Source of the DNA: Stackebrandtia nassauensis DSM 44728
GTDB lineage: Bacteria; Actinomycetota; Actinomycetes; Mycobacteriales; Micromonosporaceae
Length of the DNA: 64,000 nucleotides
Reading direction: 5' to 3'
Assembly (NCBI RefSeq): GCF_000024545.1
Contig: NC_013947.1
Location: 4,216,001-4,280,000 of the forward strand
In this document: piece after piece, positions 17,701 to 25,193 of the stretch
Numbering within the stretch: the stretch's first letter is position 1
Layout: each line of letters opens with the position of its first letter
The notes under the pieces: generated by a model
Told to the model about the DNA's origin: nothing
Seen by the model: the letters and a program-made list of their open reading frames with translations, nothing else
Databases searched by the model: none
Program-made: the position numbers and the translations under genes

Positions 17701-17907
17701 ACCAAACTCGCCGTGGACGACCAGCCCGGGCGGTGAGTCGATCATTCCGGGGTGAAGGGCCGTGATCTCGTGCCGGAGCCGGTCGTAGACCTGCTGGTTC
17801 AGGTCCGGCAGATGCGGCAACCGCCCGCCCCACAGTGTCTTCTCGGTCGGAGCCGCGTCGAAGCGCAGTGACTCCAATATCGTTCGTTCCCGTGCGTCCA
17901 TTGTCAT
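14761..17907 (-). CDS. Double P-loop ATPase: AAA-type plus HerA-like translocase
   Basis: A 1048-residue protein with two nucleotide-binding modules. The N-terminal one has Walker A GEFGSGKS (66-73) and Walker B LFVVDQIDE (about 240). The C-terminal one has AASGSGKT (about 667-674), then TIVLDPNNDLARLG, the Walker B GLFIMDEAQTF (about 920) and an ASQARKYGLGLVYATQ sensor region, as in HerA/FtsK-type DNA translocases. The middle part has no recognised domain. Such ATPases pump or remodel DNA and partner with nucleases. ATGA overlaps join it to the winged-helix gene upstream and the AIPR gene downstream, which indicates fixed stoichiometry. Confidence 0.85.
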   Translation of the reverse strand: MTMDARERTILESLRFDAAPTEKTLWGGRLPHLPDLNQQVYDRLRHEITALHPGMIDSPPGLVVHGEFGSGKSHIVWWARKFIAGIGGYYFNIQPDGAPETLWTRVLASMVRDLCEPMDPHQLPPTVTTQLALAVERLAKDVGLDEPARAVVSGRKRVDTEQSRSYLRAFTDGVRSRHPSRGLRNVALALALLAIDDDDANAAGWAYLHDSDDEMDSRHNWDLRPVRPASPDEVVRHLSQLLAKTGPSLFVVDQIDELVVRSAQSTESAASDGESADLAAALMTIREKLTRSITLISCLEHTWETIRSRAARSALDRFHGALRLNPIPNGDTARRLAAVFLAPQFQRLGFAPPYDTWPIPPAAFDEAAQHRPRQLIQLVGEHVRECVAAGELVPVTVFQNRRRPPDGTGTADKPEDPEASETQTRYLSHRRTLHVDGLKETSAERDLADVLTGAARALATEAGLGESTQVRDACRGAEKASIHCEITTAAKAKILIRGINTISAAHVGQRVDNARAVAAAETADSVHLFIVRTNPWKPTTRIKSVTNELAASNGVVTEISDDDLRTLRAVQLTTTSDTDEVRQWLRDTRPVSGTELGRALLKLVKPESGTPLDSSPKTPDATPPATPKLTDAPPMVAETVIPLGLNPRGEPVTIELPALRKHVAMFAASGSGKTVLLRRIIEECALRGVSTIVLDPNNDLARLGDAWPSNPDGWWPGDEERSLDYLKNTDVVVWTPGVSRGNPLTLQPFPDFTAVRDDPDDLRLAIETAVASLAPRARIDAENHQADGRRAVLRVTLREFARRGGGDLGQLIELLREPSDEVLAALPSADRHATYVASALAYARSNDPLFDGEGVHFDPDRLLAPANGYRARVSVINLAGIPDENRPAFVNRLQMALFTWIKRHPARDKPLSGLFIMDEAQTFIPSGRNTPCTESTRNLASQARKYGLGLVYATQAPRGIDSRITGNAATHVYGRVVVPPHVGAVNDMARARGDEPPPISQLTAGRFYVSLEGHPLTQTTVPMCLSHHGPPLEEGEISERARSKRRQP

Positions 17908-18806
17908 CCCACCGCGTACAGATGCTTCTCGTCACCCACGATGTGCAGCGCCGCCTCGCGGTCCCGGTGGGTCAGCGTCTTCTGGTTCACCTCGGCGATC
18001 AGCTTGATCCGCCCGTCCCGGAACAACGCCGACAGCACCTCGTCCAGCTCCTCGCGCTCCACATCAGACATGTGTTCGCGCAACCGCGTCAGACTCACCC
18101 AACCCCCGGGCTCGTAGACCAGCTCGTCGTACGCGTCGATGATCCGCGCGCCGACCGTCTCGGCCGCCACCTTCCGTGGCGCGGCGGCCTGCTTCGTGGA
18201 CATGTCCACATACGACTCGGCGTACATGTCGGTCAGGCCCAGCCCGCGGGTCCGCAGCCCGGCCAACAGCAGGCAGAAGTGGTGGTGGAGCAGCTTCAGC
18301 AGCGGCGGGTCGTCGGCTTCGGCGGGACGTGAGAGCTCCGCTTCCGCTACGGCCCAGCCCTTCTCGGTCAGCTCGAACCGCAGCGGGCCTTCGACCACGA
18401 CGACCAGGCCCTTGTCGGCCAGCGTATGGCGGAGGCCCTCGCCGATGGCGATGCCCAGGGTTCGTTTCACCTCGGCGTAGGACACCTGCAACGACGGCGA
18501 CAGCAAGGCGAACAACGCTTTGCGCTCCTCGGCGCCGAGCCGCTGGTCCGGGGCGTGTCTCGACGGCTGTTCGGCGCCGTCGAGCTCGTCGCTGGCCATG
18601 TCCATGCCGTCGGCGGTCAGCGTGAACGTACTGGCCCGGCCTGCCTTGCCGACGACGAGGTAGCCGGGTTCGGTCAGCTTCTTCTGCTGGGCCGAACTGA
18701 ACGATCGGCCGGAACGGGCGCGGATCTCGTTGGCCGACAACGTCTCCCCGCCGCTGAGCGCGCGGAGGATGTCGATGAGTGCCGGGGAGTTTCGAAACTT
18801 GGACAC
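17904..18806 (-). CDS. Winged-helix protein, first gene of the AIPR/HerA operon
   Basis: A 300-residue soluble protein. Residues 1-65 form a winged helix-turn-helix (ALIDILRALSGGETLSANEIRARSGRSFSSAQQKKLTEPGYL), and a second similar module may lie around residues 95-150 (VSYAEVKRTLGIAIGEGLRHTLADKGLV). The C-terminal 120 residues are helical and unassigned. It could be the operon repressor, the DNA-binding sensor of the complex, or both. GTG at 18806 is chosen as start (AAAGGG 10 bases upstream); the frame is open further to 18923, but that would cross the predicted promoter. Confidence 0.65.
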   Translation of the reverse strand: MSKFRNSPALIDILRALSGGETLSANEIRARSGRSFSSAQQKKLTEPGYLVVGKAGRASTFTLTADGMDMASDELDGAEQPSRHAPDQRLGAEERKALFALLSPSLQVSYAEVKRTLGIAIGEGLRHTLADKGLVVVVEGPLRFELTEKGWAVAEAELSRPAEADDPPLLKLLHHHFCLLLAGLRTRGLGLTDMYAESYVDMSTKQAAAPRKVAAETVGARIIDAYDELVYEPGGWVSLTRLREHMSDVEREELDEVLSALFRDGRIKLIAEVNQKTLTHRDREAALHIVGDEKHLYAVG

Positions 18807-18861
18807 GACTCGGGGACCCTTTCGGACACTGGAACGGCGAGCGGCATGTCTTGGGGGGCAA

Positions 18862-18907
18862 CAGTGACTAGTCCACTCATCGTATTCAACACATGCACAT
18901 ATCGCAA
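18862..18907 (-). promoter_or_regulatory. Predicted promoter of the defence-like operon
   Basis: On the minus strand TTGCGA (18907-18902), a 17-base spacer and TACGAT (18884-18879). CAGTGACT (18862-18869) overlaps the predicted start region. The direct repeat AGTGACTA recurs at 18931-18938, and the inverted copy AGTCACTG is at 18951-18958, so a regulator could bind on both sides of the promoter. Confidence 0.55.
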
Positions 18908-19026
18908 CAGGCACATTAATCACCCGGGCGAGTGACTACACAGGGCCACAAGTCACTGTCAATTCGGCCACCAGTCGAAGCATCCTGATGACCATCCCCG
19001 GAGCCCGCATCATGAAGGGATGTCAT

Positions 19027-19686
19027 ATGGCTTGGCGGCTCGCGCGCAGCCTTGAGAACCTGCGACGCGAAATCAACCAAATCGCTCCACATAGGTCGAA
19101 GGTTTCGGATGGGACCATCGGTGATGGGGCGCATCAGTCCGGTCCGTCCGACCACAACCCGAACTCGTCCGGGGTGGTGTGCGCGTTCGACGCGACCCAT
19201 GATCCCGATAGTGGCGCCGACATGCGCAAGATCGCGGAACACTTGCGTACCAAGAGACATCGGGCGATCAAGTACGTGATCTTCAACCGGCGCATCGCTT
19301 CGGCGGCGTCGGGGTGGCGTTGGACCGGTTACTTCGGGAAGAACCCGCACACCCAGCACATGCACGTTTCGGTCGGGCGTGGGCCCGACGGCAGATCTAC
19401 TGGACCGTATGACGATCCCGGCCCGTGGGGGTTGGGCACAACTCGAGGAGACGACGTGATTGGACTGCGCAAGGGCGACTCAGGGGAACGGGTGAAGGGA
19501 TTGCAGGCCGTGCTGGAGCGGGCCGGTTTCAAGGTCACTGTGGATGGTGATTATGGACCCAAGACCGCGGCGGCGCTGTTGGCGTGCCGCAAGTCGATGG
19601 GTTCGACCGCCGACGACGGCAACTCGGTCACCGGGTACGCGTACGCGCAGTTGCTGACGGCGCTGGCTCGTAAGCAGGACGACTGA
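19027..19686 (+). CDS. Endolysin-like protein: peptidase M15-type domain plus peptidoglycan-binding domain
   Basis: A 219-residue protein. Residues about 15-125 contain SDHNPNSSGVVCAFDATHDP and HTQHMHVSVG, the H...D...H zinc set of actinophage-type M15 peptidases. After a Gly/Pro linker, residues 150-210 hold a peptidoglycan-binding-1 domain (GLRKGDSGERVKGLQAVLERAGF). It probably cleaves wall peptides. No signal peptide, as in phage endolysins, which depend on a holin. GAAGGGA lies 6 bases before the ATG at 19027; the upstream ATGs at 18988 and 19012 lack a ribosome site. Confidence 0.8.
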   Translation: MAWRLARSLENLRREINQIAPHRSKVSDGTIGDGAHQSGPSDHNPNSSGVVCAFDATHDPDSGADMRKIAEHLRTKRHRAIKYVIFNRRIASAASGWRWTGYFGKNPHTQHMHVSVGRGPDGRSTGPYDDPGPWGLGTTRGDDVIGLRKGDSGERVKGLQAVLERAGFKVTVDGDYGPKTAAALLACRKSMGSTADDGNSVTGYAYAQLLTALARKQDD

Positions 19687-19698
19687 GGTGGTGGGGAT

Positions 19699-19745
19699 GG
19701 CACGGCCCTGACGGGGTCGCCGACGCGATGTCGCAGGGCCGTGCC
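19699..19745 (+). terminator. Long hairpin after the endolysin-like gene
   Basis: GGCACGGCCCTG (19699-19710) pairs perfectly with CAGGGCCGTGCC (19734-19745) across a 23-base loop. It lies 12 bases after the stop codon. No T-run; probable terminator. Confidence 0.55.
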
Positions 19746-19756
19746 AGGGTCTGGGC

Positions 19757-20317
19757 ATGCCGAAGACCGTCTACAACACCGCCACGACCATCAACGGGTT
19801 CCTCGCCGACGAGAACGACTCGTTGTCCTGGCTCTTCGAGGTGAACCAGAAGGACGACAACGACGGGTTCGCCAGGTTCCTGGCGGGCATCGGGGCGATG
19901 TGCATGGGTTCCACGACGTATGAGTGGGTGCTCCGGGAGGAGAAGCTGCTGGAGAAGCCGGAGCGGTGGCAGGAGTTCTACGGGGAGCGACCGACGTGGG
20001 TGTTCACGCATCGGCAGTTGCCCGCGATTCCCGGGGCGGACATCCGGTTCGCCTCCGGGGATGTCGGGCCGGTGCACGACGAGATGGTGGCGGCCGCGGG
20101 CGAGCGGGATGTGTGGATCGCCGGCGGGGGCGAGTTGGTGGGGCAGTTCGCCGATCAGGGGCGGCTGGACGAGCTGCGGTTCAGTGTGGCTCCGGTGACG
20201 CTGACGGGTGGGGCGCCGTTGTTGCCGCGCCGGTTGACCGCGTCGCGGTTGGAGTTGGTTTCGGTCAATCGGAACGGACAGTTCGCCGAGCTGACATATC
20301 GGGTCATGAACGCTTGA
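19757..20317 (+). CDS. Dihydrofolate reductase-like (RibD C-terminal domain) protein
   Basis: A 186-residue protein of the RibD_C/YwjB type. It begins with VYNTATTINGFLADENDSLSWL, has GSTTYEWVL and WVFTHRQLP in the middle, and DVWIAGGGELVGQF with LRFSVAPVTLTGGAPLL near the end, the usual NADPH-binding frame. Such proteins reduce unknown pterin-like or other substrates; true folate reduction is doubtful. It stands alone, 71 bp after the endolysin-like gene. Confidence 0.85.
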   Translation: MPKTVYNTATTINGFLADENDSLSWLFEVNQKDDNDGFARFLAGIGAMCMGSTTYEWVLREEKLLEKPERWQEFYGERPTWVFTHRQLPAIPGADIRFASGDVGPVHDEMVAAAGERDVWIAGGGELVGQFADQGRLDELRFSVAPVTLTGGAPLLPRRLTASRLELVSVNRNGQFAELTYRVMNA

Positions 20318-20370
20318 GGCACAACGGGTTTCGTTAGCGTTACGTCACATTCGGGTGTTAACTTCGCGGA

Positions 20371-20910
20371 ATGAACGGTTATCCGTCACTTGCACCAGAG
20401 GCACAGATCTACCAGTACTGCCCTAAGTGCACTAAACCGTTGCGGGACTATCGCGATCCGGTCAACGGGCAGTTGCGGCCGACGTGTGTGGGGTGCGGCT
20501 GGGTGTACTACCCGTGTAATCCGCTCGCGGCGATCGCGGTGGTGGAGACCGACGAGGGCATCGTCATGACCCATCCGGCGGGTGGGATGCCGCAGGCTCC
20601 GGCCTCGCTGCCGGGTGACTACATCGAGTACGGCGAGACGCCGGAGTCCTGTCTGGCGCGGGCGGTGTGGGAGCAGACCGGGTTCGAGGTGGAGACGGTG
20701 GCCGAGCTGGTGCGGTTCCTGCAGTTGGGGACGTCATTCGGGCCCGCGCTCATGTTCGGGTTTCGGGTGCGGGTCGTCGGGGGCAGGTTGCGGACGGACG
20801 GGCCGGAGGGGCCAGCGGCGGTGTACCCGCTCAACGAGATGCCCGCGCTGATTCCGGTGCGGCAGGCCAATCGGCGGGTGATGGACGCGTATCTGGCCAC
20901 CCGGATCTGA
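20371..20910 (+). CDS. Zinc-ribbon Nudix-fold protein with a degenerate Nudix box
   Basis: A 179-residue protein. An N-terminal zinc ribbon (CPKC...CVGC, residues about 17-41) precedes a Nudix domain. The Nudix box reads GDYIEYGETPESCLARAVWEQTG. The consensus RE-x-x-EE-x-G is altered: the Glu after Arg is Ala, and the second Glu of EE is Gln. Two metal ligands are therefore missing, so hydrolysis is probably weak or lost and a binding or regulatory role is possible. The rest of the fold looks intact. Ends 4 bp from the convergent hrpB gene. Confidence 0.8.
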   Translation: MNGYPSLAPEAQIYQYCPKCTKPLRDYRDPVNGQLRPTCVGCGWVYYPCNPLAAIAVVETDEGIVMTHPAGGMPQAPASLPGDYIEYGETPESCLARAVWEQTGFEVETVAELVRFLQLGTSFGPALMFGFRVRVVGGRLRTDGPEGPAAVYPLNEMPALIPVRQANRRVMDAYLATRI

Positions 20911-20914
20911 GGGG

Positions 20915-23440
20915 TCAGCGGCGTTTGACGCGGCTGGTGGCCTCGGCGGTGGTGGGGTCCTCGGGCCACGGGTGTTTGGGGTAGCGGCCGCGCAGCTCGG
21001 CGCGAACCTGCGGGTAGCCGGTGCGCCAGAACGATTCCAGGTCACCGGTGACGGCGGCGGGACGGCCAGCGGGTGACAGCAGGTGCACGACGAGCTTGGC
21101 GCGGCCGTCGGCGATCGTGGGGGTGGTGGTCCAGCCGAAGAACTCCTGCAGTTTGCCCGCGAGCTTCGGGGCGGTCGGGTCGGTGTAGTCGACGGCGAGC
21201 TTGGAGCCACTGGGGACGGTGACGCGGGACGGAGCGACCCGGTCGAGGGCGGCGGCCTGTTCCCACGGCAGCAGCCGCCGCAGCGCGCTGGCGACGTCGG
21301 CGCGTTCCAGGTCGGCGCGGCGGCGGGCCTTGGCCAGTTCGGGGCCGAGCCAGTCGTCGAGGCGCAGCAGCAGCGCGGCGTCGTCCACATCGGGCCATGG
21401 GTCCCCGAAGACGTGGCGGCAGAACGCGAGCCGGGAGCGCAGGGTTTCGGCTTCGCGGCTGGGGCGCAGCAGGTTGAGGCCTTCGGCGCGCAGTCCGTCG
21501 CGCAGAGCGGCGCTGGCTTCGTCGGGCTTGGGGGTGAGTGGGCGTTCGACGAGGGTGATCGCGCCGAGGCTTTCGCGGCGGTGGGCCCGGACATCGCCGT
21601 CGCGCCAGGCGATGTCGCGGGTTTCGGTGAGCAGCGGCGCGGCGGCGGCCAGAGCGGTCTCGGGGTCGCAGGGGGCGGCCAGCCGGACCCGGGCGGCGGC
21701 CCGGCCGGGCTGCCGGTCGGCGCTGGCGATGGCGAGCCATTCCACTCCGGAGACTCGGGAGCCCGGCGCGAGCTCGGCCTGGGTGCCGCCGGTCATGAGG
21801 TAGACGCGACCGTCGGGGGTGGTGCGGCGGGCCAACCGTTCCGGGAAGGCCAGCCCGACGATGAGGGCGGCGGCCTGGTCGGCTGAGCGTGGGGCGGCTG
21901 GCCGGGTGGCGTCGGCCAGGCGTTTGGGGAGGCTGGATTCGAGGCGGCGGGTCTCGGTCTGCCAGGCGCGGTCGCGGCGTTGCCGCAGTGCGCGCAGTTC
22001 GGCGGCGAGGTCGTCCGTGGACGGTGACGTGTCGGCCGACAGCAGCGCGACGACCTCGCAGGACTGCCGGGCCCCGATGGAGTCGGCACCGTCCAGCAGC
22101 GCGCGGGCCAGTCGCGGATGGGTGCCGATGGCCGCCAACGCTTCGCCGCGCTGGGTTATGGTGCCGGTGCCGTCCACCGCACCGAGCGTGCGCAATGTGG
22201 ACATGGCGGTTTCGGTGGCGGAGTCGGCCGGACGGTCCAGCAGCGGAACCTCGCCGCCCCACCGCGCCAGGTGCAGGATGAACGCGGTCAGGTCGGCGGT
22301 GGCGATCTCGGGCCGCGGGTAGGCGGGCAGCCGGTCGTGCTCGAACTCGGGCCAGCAGCGGTAGACGGTGCCGGGCGCCTCGCGGGCGGCTCGACCGGCG
22401 CGCTGGGTGGCCGAGTCCCGCGACACCCGCACGGTCACCAGGCTCGGCAGTCCCCGGGCGTGGTCGACGCGGGGTTCGCGCGACAGTCCGGCGTCGACGA
22501 CGACGCGCACGCCGGGAACGGTGAGGCTGGATTCGGCGACGGCGCTGGCCAGCACCACCCGCCGCCGCGCGCCGGGCTGGAGCGCGGCGTCCTGTTGGCG
22601 GGAGTCCTGGCGGCCGTGCAGGGTGAGGACGTCGACGTCGGGCACAGTGGACAGGCGTGCGGCGACCTTGTCGATCTCCCCGGCTCCGGGCAGGAACACC
22701 AGGACGTCGCCCTCGCGCTCGGCGAGAGCCTTGTGGACGGTGGCGGCGACGTGGTCGAGCAGCTTCGGGTCGACCCACAGGCCGTGCGGCGGTGACACGG
22801 GTCGGGCCGGTGGTGCCCACACGGTGGTGATCGGGTGCGGCGAGGCGGTGGCGGTGACGATGGGTGTGGCCGTGCCCATGAACGAGGCGAGTTTCTCGGC
22901 GCGCGCGGTCGCCGACGTCGCCAGCAGCCGCAGATCGTCGCGCAGGTTGGCGCGCACGTCGACGGCGAAACCGAGCGCCAGGTCGGTGTCGAGGTGGCGT
23001 TCGTGGCATTCGTCGACGACGATCGCGGCGACGCCGGGCAGTTCCGGGTCGCGGTGCAGCCGCTGCACCAGGACGCCCGTGGTCACGACCTCGACGCGGG
23101 TGCGCGCCGAGGTCTTGCGGTCGCCGCGCACGGTGTAGCCGATCTCCTCGCCGAGCCGGGTGCCGCTCAGCGCGGCCATCCGTCGGGCGGCGGCCCGCAC
23201 CGCGACCCGCCGGGGCTCGGCGACGATGACGCGCCCGTCCAGGTGATCGGCGAGCGCCAACGGAACCAGCGTGGTCTTGCCGGAGCCCGGCGGCGCGACC
23301 AGCACGGCGCGACCGTTGCCGTCCAAGGCTTCGCGAAGTTCCGGCAGAACGTGGCGGACCGGCAGGTCACCGCCGGGCACGGTCGCGGGTTCGGGAAGCA
23401 GCACCTCGACAGTGTCGGGCAGTCCCGAACCGCACGGCAC
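20915..23440 (-). CDS. hrpB: ATP-dependent RNA helicase HrpB
   Basis: About 841 residues. DEAH-box helicase motifs are present: APPGSGKTT (I), AEPRR (Ia), VDECHERHLDTD (II), TSATA (III), SAVAESSLTVPGV (V), QRAGRAARE (VI), followed by the HrpB-specific C-terminal region (WLGPELAKARRRADL, LPWEQAAALDRVAP). The cellular role in actinobacteria is not well defined. The frame stays open into a tandem repeat upstream, so the true start is uncertain. GTG at 23440 gives the usual family length; GTG at 23404 is an alternative. Confidence 0.88.
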   Translation of the reverse strand: MPCGSGLPDTVEVLLPEPATVPGGDLPVRHVLPELREALDGNGRAVLVAPPGSGKTTLVPLALADHLDGRVIVAEPRRVAVRAAARRMAALSGTRLGEEIGYTVRGDRKTSARTRVEVVTTGVLVQRLHRDPELPGVAAIVVDECHERHLDTDLALGFAVDVRANLRDDLRLLATSATARAEKLASFMGTATPIVTATASPHPITTVWAPPARPVSPPHGLWVDPKLLDHVAATVHKALAEREGDVLVFLPGAGEIDKVAARLSTVPDVDVLTLHGRQDSRQQDAALQPGARRRVVLASAVAESSLTVPGVRVVVDAGLSREPRVDHARGLPSLVTVRVSRDSATQRAGRAAREAPGTVYRCWPEFEHDRLPAYPRPEIATADLTAFILHLARWGGEVPLLDRPADSATETAMSTLRTLGAVDGTGTITQRGEALAAIGTHPRLARALLDGADSIGARQSCEVVALLSADTSPSTDDLAAELRALRQRRDRAWQTETRRLESSLPKRLADATRPAAPRSADQAAALIVGLAFPERLARRTTPDGRVYLMTGGTQAELAPGSRVSGVEWLAIASADRQPGRAAARVRLAAPCDPETALAAAAPLLTETRDIAWRDGDVRAHRRESLGAITLVERPLTPKPDEASAALRDGLRAEGLNLLRPSREAETLRSRLAFCRHVFGDPWPDVDDAALLLRLDDWLGPELAKARRRADLERADVASALRRLLPWEQAAALDRVAPSRVTVPSGSKLAVDYTDPTAPKLAGKLQEFFGWTTTPTIADGRAKLVVHLLSPAGRPAAVTGDLESFWRTGYPQVRAELRGRYPKHPWPEDPTTAEATSRVKRR

Positions 23441-23456
23441 GCGGGGCCTGGCGACA

Positions 23457-23732
23457 GCGTGGGAATCGGGTTCCGTCGCGAGCCGCTTCCACGCACCGCC
23501 GAGCGGGCGCGCAGCCAGAATGGAGTTCCCACGCGAAGCCCAGGGCCTGCGTGGGAATCGGCTTCCGTCGCGAGCAGCCTCCAGGCACCGCCGAGCGGGC
23601 GCGCAGCCAGAATGGAGTTCCCACGCGAGGCACAGGGCCTGCGCGGGAATCGGCTTCCGTCGCGAGCAGCCTCCAGGCACCGCCTGGTGGGCGCGCAGCA
23701 GGAATGGAGTTCTCACGCAGCCGCCAAGCTCG
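23457..23732. repeat. Three tandem copies of a 92-bp unit
   Basis: Copies start at 23457, 23549 and 23641, exactly 92 bp apart, and differ at few positions. Each unit carries an inverted repeat, GCGTGGGAA near its start and TTCCCACGC about 60 bp later, so each could fold as one hairpin. The array fills most of the 300 bp between hrpB and the next gene and is open in several frames, which spuriously lengthens neighbouring frames. No spacer structure, so it is not CRISPR. Confidence 0.9.
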
Positions 23733-23747
23733 TCCGGCTCGGCGCGC

Positions 23748-25193
23748 CTACTTCTCCGGTTCCTGCTGCGCCTTGGCCGCCGCCTGGATGCGTGCGAGCT
23801 TGGCCGATTCGACGGCCAGCAGCCGCTCGCGTTCGGCCGGGGTGGCCTCGGCGAGCAGCCGCGACAGCGTGATCGGGTTGAGCAGCGGTTCGTCGGCTTC
23901 GGCCGTCGTTGGCTCGGTCTCGGGTTCCTCGGCGGGCGGGTCGATCCGCGACGGGTACACCGCCGATCCCTCGGCCGGGCGCACCCACGGGGTGCGGCCC
24001 CACTCGGGAGTGGCTGGGCGCGTGGGGGTCGCGGGCGGCGCGGGGGCCGCGGGTTCGACGGCCGCCACGATGGGGGCCCGTGTCCACTGCGGAGTCGGCG
24101 GGGCGGCCGGGGCCGGGGGTTTCGGCGTCACCGACGGCACGGTGGCCGCGCGCACCAGGGGATTGCGGGTCCACTGGTAGGTCCGCGCCGCCTCGGTTGC
24201 CACCACCGTCGCGCGCGCCTGGGGTGTCGCGCGCCCCGCCGTGACCAGCGGCGAGGTCAGCGTCCGGGGCGGCACCGGGGGCCGGACGGCGATGGGAGGC
24301 CGCCCCAACACCCCCGGCCGCGGTCCGGTCACCGTCGTGACCGGCCGTACCACCGCGGGCCGGGGGTGTGCGGGAATCGTCGAGGCGACGCCGGTGCGAG
24401 GCACGGCGCGCGGCGTCGCCGACGGAGGCGCCACCATCGTGGTGCGGGGCATGGCCGCTGGTGGGTTCCGGACGATTCCCAGTCCGGGCGTGCCGACAAG
24501 GCTTCGGGGTGTCATGGGTGGCGGGGCGACGATGGGACGCGGCGGGATGACCGTCATCGGCGGCAGCGCCCCGGGCACCGGCGGAGTGGCGACGACAGTG
24601 GACGGTGGCGCGGCGACCGGTGTGGTCGGCGGCGGCGCAGACGGCAGGCTGGGCGAGCCCTGAAGCTGCGGCTGCGCGTTGTCGGGCAGCACGCCCCGGA
24701 ACTCCTGCGGCGGCGCGAGATACCCGTTGTTGTACTGGTGATAGGTGTTGTTGGCCTCGAGCAGCCGCGCCCGCGACTTCTCGCCGTACTCCTGGTCCAG
24801 CTTCTGGATCTTTGGCAGCGCCTGCTCCGGCGGCTGCTGCTCGAAGGCGGCCCGCTTGCCGCGGTATTCGTCGGCCAGCTGCTTGGAGTCGTCCTTGAGC
24901 CGACGCATGGTCTCGGCGACGACCGGCAGCGCGTCGGTGTGCGCCTGTAGCACCGTGCCCATCTCGTTGACGTCGTCGTGGACGATCTGGGCTTCCTGCG
25001 CGAACCGGGCCGCCACCGCGCCGTTCCAGTGCTGACGCAGTTCGGTGAAGTGGGAGCCGAAGCTGTTCTTGGCGTACTCGTAGGCGCTCCACAGGTGTGC
25101 CGCCGCGCGGGCGTTGCGGTCCATGGCGTCGGGGTCGTCGGCCGCGCCGATGGCCTCGACGTCCTCCACCGTCAGTTTGTCGAACGCGGTCAT
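23748..25193 (-). CDS. WXG100-like/proline-rich protein, probable type VII secretion partner
   Basis: A 481-residue protein. Residues about 1-150 are helical with a W-centred turn (ELRQHWNGAVAARF), like the helical hairpin of ESX/WXG100 or PPE proteins. Residues 180-410 are Pro/Ala/Thr/Val-rich, with repeated short motifs such as WTRNPLVRA, WTRAPIVAA and WGRTPWVRP. The C-terminal segment is a charged helix. Last gene of a four-gene operon, joined to the preceding gene by an ATGA overlap. Export by a type VII system is inferred from the N-terminal fold; no secretion ATPase is in the window. Confidence 0.65.
   Translation of the reverse strand: MTAFDKLTVEDVEAIGAADDPDAMDRNARAAAHLWSAYEYAKNSFGSHFTELRQHWNGAVAARFAQEAQIVHDDVNEMGTVLQAHTDALPVVAETMRRLKDDSKQLADEYRGKRAAFEQQPPEQALPKIQKLDQEYGEKSRARLLEANNTYHQYNNGYLAPPQEFRGVLPDNAQPQLQGSPSLPSAPPPTTPVAAPPSTVVATPPVPGALPPMTVIPPRPIVAPPPMTPRSLVGTPGLGIVRNPPAAMPRTTMVAPPSATPRAVPRTGVASTIPAHPRPAVVRPVTTVTGPRPGVLGRPPIAVRPPVPPRTLTSPLVTAGRATPQARATVVATEAARTYQWTRNPLVRAATVPSVTPKPPAPAAPPTPQWTRAPIVAAVEPAAPAPPATPTRPATPEWGRTPWVRPAEGSAVYPSRIDPPAEEPETEPTTAEADEPLLNPITLSRLLAEATPAERERLLAVESAKLARIQAAAKAQQEPEK

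Noticed and set aside
17904-18923. Longer winged-helix protein from the ATG at 18923
   Set aside because: This would extend through the predicted promoter and operator region and add a Cys-rich, non-homologous leader.
23457-23732. CRISPR array
   Set aside because: Copies are contiguous, with no unique spacers between repeats.
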